Source: DAOTUL01 sp034437435 (lineage in GTDB: Bacteria; Chloroflexota; Anaerolineae; Aggregatilineales; Phototrophicaceae). From it: a stretch of 10,111 nucleotides of DNA. The number at the start of each line of letters is the position of its first letter. Position 1 is the stretch's first letter. A program made the position numbers and the translations under genes. The stretch is from contig CAYQJO010000160.1 of assembly GCA_964417785.1 (NCBI GenBank), positions 1 to 10,111 of the forward strand, written 5' to 3'. This document shows positions 5,805 through 10,111 of the stretch, one piece after another. The notes below the pieces were generated by a model, which saw nothing but the letters and a program-made list of their open reading frames with translations, did no database searches and was not told the origin of the DNA.

Positions 5805-7421
5805 ATGCAAAAACCGCGCATTCTCACCGGTGGACTTGTCGGACTGGCTCTGACGGCACCGCTTATCGCCCTCTACTCCATTGGCGATCAGCTTGCCGGC
5901 CTGCCCTTCCTGCCCTTTGACATCTTCAGTTGGACTCGAGACATTCTCCCCGGCGATGTCATCACCACCGGCATTGACGCGATGGTCGATACCATTCTGG
6001 CCCTCAATATCGGTGAGTTGGACAGCACCGCGAAGACAATGGAGCAGTTGACGGGTGTGGTTGCGCTGCTGGCACTGGGCGTTGCCATCGGTGTGGTCTT
6101 CTTCGCCTATATGAACCGGCGCGGCTGGCGCAGCACGGTGATTCCCGGCCTGCTGGTCGGTTTCGTCACCGGCGTGGTGATGGCCTTCATCAGCGATGCC
6201 AAAGACCTGATCGCCACCACTGACCCAACCATTAACGCACTCTGGATTATCGGGACCTTCACCGCCTGGGGCGGCATTTTGAATATCGTCTACCAACGGC
6301 TCACGCAAGCCGGTGCCGAACCGGAAGTCTCAGTCCAGGCCATTGACCGGAGGCAGTTCCTGGTGCAGTTTGGCGGAATCACCGCCACTCTGACCGTCGT
6401 CGGAGCCGGACTGGGGGCGCTCATCAACCGCAGCGACGAGACCACATCCACCTCTATCGCGTCGTCATCCGTCAACCCGGAAGCGACACCCGAAGCCGTC
6501 GTCCTGCCCAACACCGACGCCTCGCTGGAACCGGCACCCGGTAACCGCCCGGAATACACCCCGCTGGACGACCATTACCGCATCGACATCGCCGCCCGTC
6601 CGCCGGTCATCTCGGAGACCGAATGGCGGTTAGAAGTTACCGGGCTGGTGGATGAACCGGTCATTATGACGCTGGACGACATTCGCGCCTACGAGTCGAT
6701 GGACCAGTTTATCACGCTGTCGTGTATCTCCAACCGCATCGGCGGCGACCTCATCAGCACCACTCGCTGGACCGGTGTATCGGCGCAAAAGTTGATCGAA
6801 GACTGGAACATCTCGCCTGACGCCCGCTATTTACGTATCGCATCCGCTGACGGATTCGATGAATATGTCGATCTGTCGGTGATCCGGCGCGACGAGCGCG
6901 TGATGTTCGCCTATGAATGGGACGGCGTGCCGCTCAAGCAGAAGCACGGTTTCCCGCTGCGTATCTACATCCCCGAACGATATGGCATGAAGCAGCCCAA
7001 GTGGATCACCAATATCGAAGTCGTCGGTGAATGGGGTGAAGGTTACTGGGTGCGCCGCGGCTGGTCAGAGGAAGCCATCGTCCAGACTGCATCGGTCGTG
7101 GATACGGTCGCGGTGGACGACGCCTTCGAGCAGGACGGTATCACCTATATCCCGGTCGGCGGCATCGCCTACGCCAGTGATCGCGGCATCTCGAAAGTGG
7201 AAGTTCAGGTGGATGACGGTGAATGGACAGAAGCACGTCTGCGCGAACCGCTGTCCGAACTCACCTGGGTGGTCTGGCGCTACGATTGGCCGCTTGTAGC
7301 AGGCAATCACACCTTCCGCGTGCGCTGCGTGGACGGGCGCGGTACGCCACAAACTGAACGCAACCAGGGCGTGCGTCCCGACGGTGCCACCGGCATCCAC
7401 TCGCGCCGCGCCGGGGTCTAG
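5805..7421 (+). CDS. Membrane-anchored molybdopterin-dependent oxidoreductase (sulfite oxidase superfamily)
   Basis: This gene encodes 538 residues from ATG 5805, with GAGGTG (5792-5797) 7 nt upstream. Residues 1-165 hold four predicted transmembrane helices (about 7-27, 84-102, 111-130, 144-163). An internal twin-arginine-like motif DRRQFL (181-186) comes next, with a fifth hydrophobic stretch (187-207) and a Ser/Thr/Pro linker. The molybdopterin-binding domain (about 250-410) carries the likely Mo-coordinating Cys307 in TLSCISNRIGG, then RWTGV, GFPLRIYIPERYG and the KWITNIEVV strand. A C-terminal Mo-cofactor oxidoreductase dimerisation-type beta domain (about 448-520) has IAYASDRGISKVEVQVDDGEW. 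Family members catalyse two-electron oxidations or reductions such as sulfite oxidation; the substrate is unknown. The catalytic domain is probably on the outer face of the membrane. A possible -10 (TATGAT, 5764-5769) lies upstream but lacks a clear -35. The stop shares CTAG with the convergent flavoenzyme. Confidence 0.9.
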   Translation: MQKPRILTGGLVGLALTAPLIALYSIGDQLAGLPFLPFDIFSWTRDILPGDVITTGIDAMVDTILALNIGELDSTAKTMEQLTGVVALLALGVAIGVVFFAYMNRRGWRSTVIPGLLVGFVTGVVMAFISDAKDLIATTDPTINALWIIGTFTAWGGILNIVYQRLTQAGAEPEVSVQAIDRRQFLVQFGGITATLTVVGAGLGALINRSDETTSTSIASSSVNPEATPEAVVLPNTDASLEPAPGNRPEYTPLDDHYRIDIAARPPVISETEWRLEVTGLVDEPVIMTLDDIRAYESMDQFITLSCISNRIGGDLISTTRWTGVSAQKLIEDWNISPDARYLRIASADGFDEYVDLSVIRRDERVMFAYEWDGVPLKQKHGFPLRIYIPERYGMKQPKWITNIEVVGEWGEGYWVRRGWSEEAIVQTASVVDTVAVDDAFEQDGITYIPVGGIAYASDRGISKVEVQVDDGEWTEARLREPLSELTWVVWRYDWPLVAGNHTFRVRCVDGRGTPQTERNQGVRPDGATGIHSRRAGV

Positions 7422-8569
7422 ACTTGCTGCTGAGCGCGTAATCGCTGCTGGATTTCCCCGGCAGCATTTTTCGCTTCCACATTGAAGTTGTACATGGCCC
7501 CCTTGCCGGTGTAAAACACACCAACCAGATACAGGCCAGGATACCCTTGAACCTCACGCCGGCCCTCGTGAGCTTCGTCCAGGCGCACCGGCCAGCCTTT
7601 GTCATCGGTCTCCACGTCAATGTCCAGATAATTGAACAGCGCCGGGTGATAGCCGGTCGCCAGAATGACGACATCGACGGCATGGCGTGAGCCGTCGGTC
7701 AGCACCACATCAGGGCCGTTGAAACACGCCGGACCATCAACCGGCTTGACCTTCCCGGCTTTGACCGCCCGCACCAGTTCGCGGCCTCGTGTGCCACCTG
7801 CCGCTGATGAGTAGCCGTCGGTGTGCGGTACTTTGATCCCGATTCTGTCCAGGTTCCGGTATTGCAGACCCTGGATGTGGCGCAGCAGCGGCGTGCTGAT
7901 GGCACCCGGTAAATAGTCCGCCAGGATCATCCAGGCGTGCTTGGGCAGACCATACGGCCAGCGCGGGCGTAGGACAACGCCGGTCCGCTGTGAGAACAGC
8001 GCCGGTCCCACAACCGTTGGATGGTTGCCCAGTTCGGTCACGATGTCTACCCCGCTGGGACCGTTACCAACTACCATCACACTCTTCCCGGCGAACGAGT
8101 CCGGCCCATGATAATCCTGGGCGTGCATGATCTGACCCGAAAAGTGTTCCATGCCGGGTATCTGCGGCATATACGGTGCGCTGAAACGTCCGGTCGCGGC
8201 AATCACCGCTGGATACCACTCGGCCCCCTCGCTGGTGATCACGCGCCAGCCTTCGCCCTCTGGCACGGCTTTATATACTTCAACGCCGAGGTGGATGTTC
8301 AGCCGGTGTTCTTCGACGAACTCGACCAGATAGCGGTGGTACTGCCTGGCAGTGATGAACATGCCCTGGTGCCAGGGGAACCGCTTACCCGGTAAATGAG
8401 AGAAAAAACGCGATGTATTCAGCCGCAGCGACGGATACAGGCTGTTCCAGGTCGAAGCGATATTAGACGCTTTGTCGATCACCCGGTACGAGAGACCGGC
8501 CTGCTGCAAGAAGTAGGCGCTGGCAATGCCCGCCGGTCCTGCACCAATCACCAGAATGTCTTCAGCCAT
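7418..8569 (-). CDS. Flavin-containing monooxygenase-like NAD(P)/FAD oxidoreductase
   Basis: This gene encodes 383 residues from ATG 8569, with GGGAG (8578-8582) 8 nt upstream inside the end of the preceding gene. The FAD-binding Rossmann motif GAGPAG is at 9-14, and the NADPH-binding motif GNGPSG at 168-173. Between them lies FSGQIMHAQDY (143-153), which fits the FxGxxxHxxxY fingerprint of class B flavin monooxygenases, and the later LATGYHP (303-309) is the conserved ATG region. Such enzymes use NADPH and oxygen to oxygenate nitrogen, sulfur or carbonyl carbon in small substrates; which applies here cannot be told. Its length suits the short bacterial FMO/CzcO-like group rather than the longer Baeyer-Villiger enzymes. 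No signal peptide or membrane helix is seen, so it is predicted cytoplasmic. It begins 3 nt after the TIR-like gene, so the two form an operon, and it converges on the molybdoenzyme with a 4-nt stop overlap. Confidence 0.9.
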   Translation of the reverse strand: MAEDILVIGAGPAGIASAYFLQQAGLSYRVIDKASNIASTWNSLYPSLRLNTSRFFSHLPGKRFPWHQGMFITARQYHRYLVEFVEEHRLNIHLGVEVYKAVPEGEGWRVITSEGAEWYPAVIAATGRFSAPYMPQIPGMEHFSGQIMHAQDYHGPDSFAGKSVMVVGNGPSGVDIVTELGNHPTVVGPALFSQRTGVVLRPRWPYGLPKHAWMILADYLPGAISTPLLRHIQGLQYRNLDRIGIKVPHTDGYSSAAGGTRGRELVRAVKAGKVKPVDGPACFNGPDVVLTDGSRHAVDVVILATGYHPALFNYLDIDVETDDKGWPVRLDEAHEGRREVQGYPGLYLVGVFYTGKGAMYNFNVEAKNAAGEIQQRLRAQQQV

Positions 8570-8572
8570 GCC

Positions 8573-9313
8573 CTACTCTCCCGCCACTGCGGTCACTGTC
8601 GCAATCAGGCGTTCTCGAACAACCGTCGAGACATGCTGTGCCGTCAGCGGAAACGCCGTCGCCTGCTCGGTGCTGCGAGGAATATAACTGGCTTCAGCGC
8701 CTTCGGCGATGGCGGTTGCTGTTGCCCCCAGAAACGGTTGGACCGAAGGCCGGGCCGCTTCATACGTCACCTCGAACCCGGCGGCGTCTTCGGTACTACG
8801 GGGCAGCGCCTCATCAATGTACCAATTGCGTGTGAGGAAGATTTGCGTCTCCACACCGGCGAACTCCTCCGCTGGTGCCTGGACTCCCTCAAAACCAACG
8901 AGATAAATGCCCACAGCAAAGATCACCACAGCGATCACCGCCATGATGATCCCCGTCTGCCGGTTGGCCGCCTGAACGGTCGGGGTATGCGTGACCATCG
9001 GCGGTGGGGCCACATCACTGGCAAGGTAGGTCACCTGCTCGATCAGAGCCTCGCGATCATCGGCGTTTACCGGTTGCAAATGATCGATCATGCGCGGCAG
9101 TTGGGTTTCCCCAATAACGACCGGAATCACATGCTGGTGTTTCTCCAACGCCTCAACGATGGCCGGCTGTGTTTCCGGGGAAACCACCGCCACCAACAGC
9201 CCATCCGGCTGAATCGTATCCATCACCTCAAATCCGGCCTGCCGCAATGTCTGGCGCAGTGACCCGGCAAGCTCCGCATCTGCCGCGACCAGAGTCACGG
9301 TTTTCGTCATCAT
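8573..9313 (-). CDS. Single-pass membrane protein with TIR-like N-terminal domain and duplicated ectodomain repeat
   Basis: This gene encodes 246 residues from ATG 9313 (a second ATG follows at 9310), with AAAGGA (9319-9324) 5 nt upstream. Residues 1-100 form a flavodoxin-like alpha/beta pattern: TVTLVAAD strand, helix, GFEV strand, DGLLVAVVSP strand, helix, HVIPVVIGE strand, and LPRMIDHLQPV. The SP and IPVV...LP...LQPV elements resemble bacterial TIR domains. The helix between them is short, and the catalytic Glu of NAD-cleaving TIRs seems absent (Ala51 by hand alignment). One transmembrane helix follows at about 120-141, and the remaining 105 residues contain two ungapped copies of a 35-residue unit (171-205, 212-246) starting PRSTE. 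The TIR assignment is an inference; a degenerate receiver-like fold is the main alternative. It sits 3 nt upstream of the flavin monooxygenase gene. Function unknown, possibly a membrane sensor or adaptor. Confidence 0.7.
   Translation of the reverse strand: MMTKTVTLVAADAELAGSLRQTLRQAGFEVMDTIQPDGLLVAVVSPETQPAIVEALEKHQHVIPVVIGETQLPRMIDHLQPVNADDREALIEQVTYLASDVAPPPMVTHTPTVQAANRQTGIIMAVIAVVIFAVGIYLVGFEGVQAPAEEFAGVETQIFLTRNWYIDEALPRSTEDAAGFEVTYEAARPSVQPFLGATATAIAEGAEASYIPRSTEQATAFPLTAQHVSTVVRERLIATVTAVAGE
8576..8803 (-). repeat. Protein-level tandem repeat (2 x 35 residues) in the ectodomain
   Basis: Residues 171-205 and 212-246 of the TIR-like membrane protein align without gaps, with 15 of 35 positions identical: PRSTE at the start, then A, F, T, V, L and an ATxTAxA ending. 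The copies (DNA 8699-8803 and 8576-8680) are separated by six residues. The ATATA-like ending recalls Thr/Ala-rich extracytoplasmic repeats common in Chloroflexota proteins. Confidence 0.75.
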
Positions 9314-9339
9314 GTTTGTCCTTTATCCACCAACACAAA

Positions 9340-9360
9340 GGCGACCGTATGTAGGTCGCC
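9340..9360 (-). terminator. Stem-loop, candidate intrinsic terminator after the ThuA-like gene
   Basis: GGCGACC (9340-9346) and GGTCGCC (9354-9360) form a perfect 7-bp GC-rich stem with a 7-nt loop. Read on the minus strand the stem is followed by TTTGTGTTGG, an imperfect T-tract. It lies 32 nt after the ThuA-like stop and 26 nt before the TIR-like start. The weak T-tract leaves open a leader-structure or attenuator role instead. Confidence 0.55.
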
Positions 9361-9392
9361 CCCTTGAAAATTCAATTGTAATGCACGCCCCG

Positions 9393-10043
9393 TTACAGAC
9401 TATGGCTGGCCCAGAGCAGACACCGGCGCACGATCTCGCGGGCCTCCGGCACATCGAAATCACCCAGAACGTGACCGACGGAGGCATACGCCACGCGGCC
9501 CTCGCCCCATTTGCGCGTCCACACCACCGGCATCTCCACGCCATCAATCCAGTAGGCGTGTTCGCCGCTAAAGGTTGTCATCGCCAGGACATCATTGGAC
9601 GGATCGACATGCATGTAATACTGTTCCGAGTGCATGTCGAAGTCGTTCAACCCGGCGGTGATCGGGTGATCGTGGTTGGTAATGTTCACACGGTAGTCGA
9701 TGATATTGCCGGGATGGGCCACCCACTGACCACCGACCATAAACTGGTAGTTCACATCTTCACGGAAGGAGTCGGCCATGCCGCCGTGCCAGCCAGCCAG
9801 ACCGACACCGCTGGCAATCGCCTCACGCAGTCCCGCCGATTGTTCTTTCTCAATTTTGCCCATGGTCCACATCGGGACAATCAAATCCAGGCTCTTGAGT
9901 TTCTCAACATCCAGATAGGCATCCAGCGTATCCGAAATCTCGACCTCGTAGTCTGCTTCGCGCATGATCCCCGCGAACAATTCGGTCGTCTCTTTCGGAT
10001 CGTGACCGTGCCAGCCTCCCCAAACGAACAGTGCTTTTTTCAT
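9393..10043 (-). CDS. ThuA-like domain protein (trehalose-utilisation family)
   Basis: This gene encodes 216 residues starting MKKALFVWGGW at ATG 10043. The protein is a single ThuA-like domain with a class I glutamine-amidotransferase-like fold. Visible landmarks are VWGGWHGHDP (7-16), DLIVPMWTMG (53-62), GLAGWHGGMADSFR (81-94), GGQWVAHPG (104-112), HPITAGL (126-132), SEQYYMHVDP (139-148), MPVVWTRKWGEGRV (171-184) and the GH at 190-191. The length is normal for a stand-alone member. The family was named for a rhizobial trehalose-utilisation locus; its biochemical activity is poorly defined and it often accompanies sugar dehydrogenases, none of which is in this window. There is no signal peptide. 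AAGGAG (10056-10061) precedes the start at a rather long 12 nt, with no better in-frame start codon. A stem-loop separates it from the next gene, so it may be transcribed alone. Confidence 0.9.
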   Translation of the reverse strand: MKKALFVWGGWHGHDPKETTELFAGIMREADYEVEISDTLDAYLDVEKLKSLDLIVPMWTMGKIEKEQSAGLREAIASGVGLAGWHGGMADSFREDVNYQFMVGGQWVAHPGNIIDYRVNITNHDHPITAGLNDFDMHSEQYYMHVDPSNDVLAMTTFSGEHAYWIDGVEMPVVWTRKWGEGRVAYASVGHVLGDFDVPEAREIVRRCLLWASHSL

Positions 10044-10073
10044 CGTGAGTATATGCTCCTTTTTTCACTTATC

Positions 10074-10102
10074 ATTATAATCACCATACTGCAATGCTTC
10101 CA
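10074..10102 (-). promoter_or_regulatory. Candidate promoter of the ThuA-like gene
   Basis: On the minus strand a perfect TATAAT (10079-10074) is preceded at 17 bp by TGGAAG (10102-10097), a weak -35 with three of six consensus matches. Initiation near 10067 would leave the AAGGAG site within the leader. Confidence 0.55.
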
Positions 10103-10111
10103 GACAGGCTT

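Noticed and set aside
5763..6308. Minus-strand frame of 181 codons opposite the molybdoenzyme membrane domain
   Set aside because: Its product is a Gly/Asp/His-rich string with no domain; the plus strand encodes clear membrane helices there.
8396..9262. Plus-strand frame of 288 codons opposite the flavoenzyme and TIR-like genes
   Set aside because: It spans two confident minus-strand genes and their junction, and the predicted protein is rich in Arg/His/Cys with no family resemblance.
1..10111. tRNA, rRNA, CRISPR array, insertion sequence or riboswitch
   Set aside because: No cloverleaf-like segment, spaced direct repeats, transposase-like frame or long structured leader was found on reading; intergenic regions are all shorter than about 130 bp.

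Overview
The window looks like compact chromosomal DNA from a moderately GC-rich bacterium, most likely a member of the Chloroflexota (Anaerolineae-like). The clues are the PTATP / PTPT-type linkers just outside the membrane anchors of several proteins, the ATATA-type repeats in one ectodomain, and the mix of gene families. This placement is an inference; no rRNA or other marker gene is present. Ten protein-coding genes are supported. No tRNA, rRNA, CRISPR array, insertion sequence or phage feature was seen, and no gene-free stretch exceeds about 130 bases.

Layout. (1) 1-344, minus: the N-terminal part of a polytopic membrane protein resembling GT-C / PTPS-related enzymes, cut by the window edge. 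(2) 413-4199, plus: a tight three-gene operon of single-pass membrane proteins with large TPR domains predicted to lie outside the cytoplasm. The first two are clear tandem paralogues joined by a TGATG overlap. The third is more diverged and carries one extra TPR unit between otherwise conserved cysteines. (3) 4196-5679, minus: an M19 (renal-dipeptidase family) metallopeptidase translationally coupled by TGATG to a small four-helix membrane protein. (4) 5805-7421, plus: a membrane-anchored molybdopterin oxidoreductase of the sulfite-oxidase superfamily, divergent from the dipeptidase across a 125-bp AT-rich promoter region. (5) 7418-10043, minus: a ThuA-like protein, then a single-pass membrane protein with a TIR-like N-terminal domain and a duplicated ectodomain repeat, then a flavin monooxygenase. 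A stem-loop separates the ThuA gene from the last two, which are 3 nt apart.

Both convergent gene pairs overlap by exactly 4 nt at their stop codons (CTAA at 4196-4199, CTAG at 7418-7421), so neither has room for an intergenic terminator. The most striking material is the TPR triplet with its conserved extracytoplasmic cysteine pattern, and the TIR-like transmembrane protein paired with a flavin monooxygenase. The envelope theme is strong: at least six of the ten products are membrane proteins. No pathway linking all the genes can be established from sequence alone.
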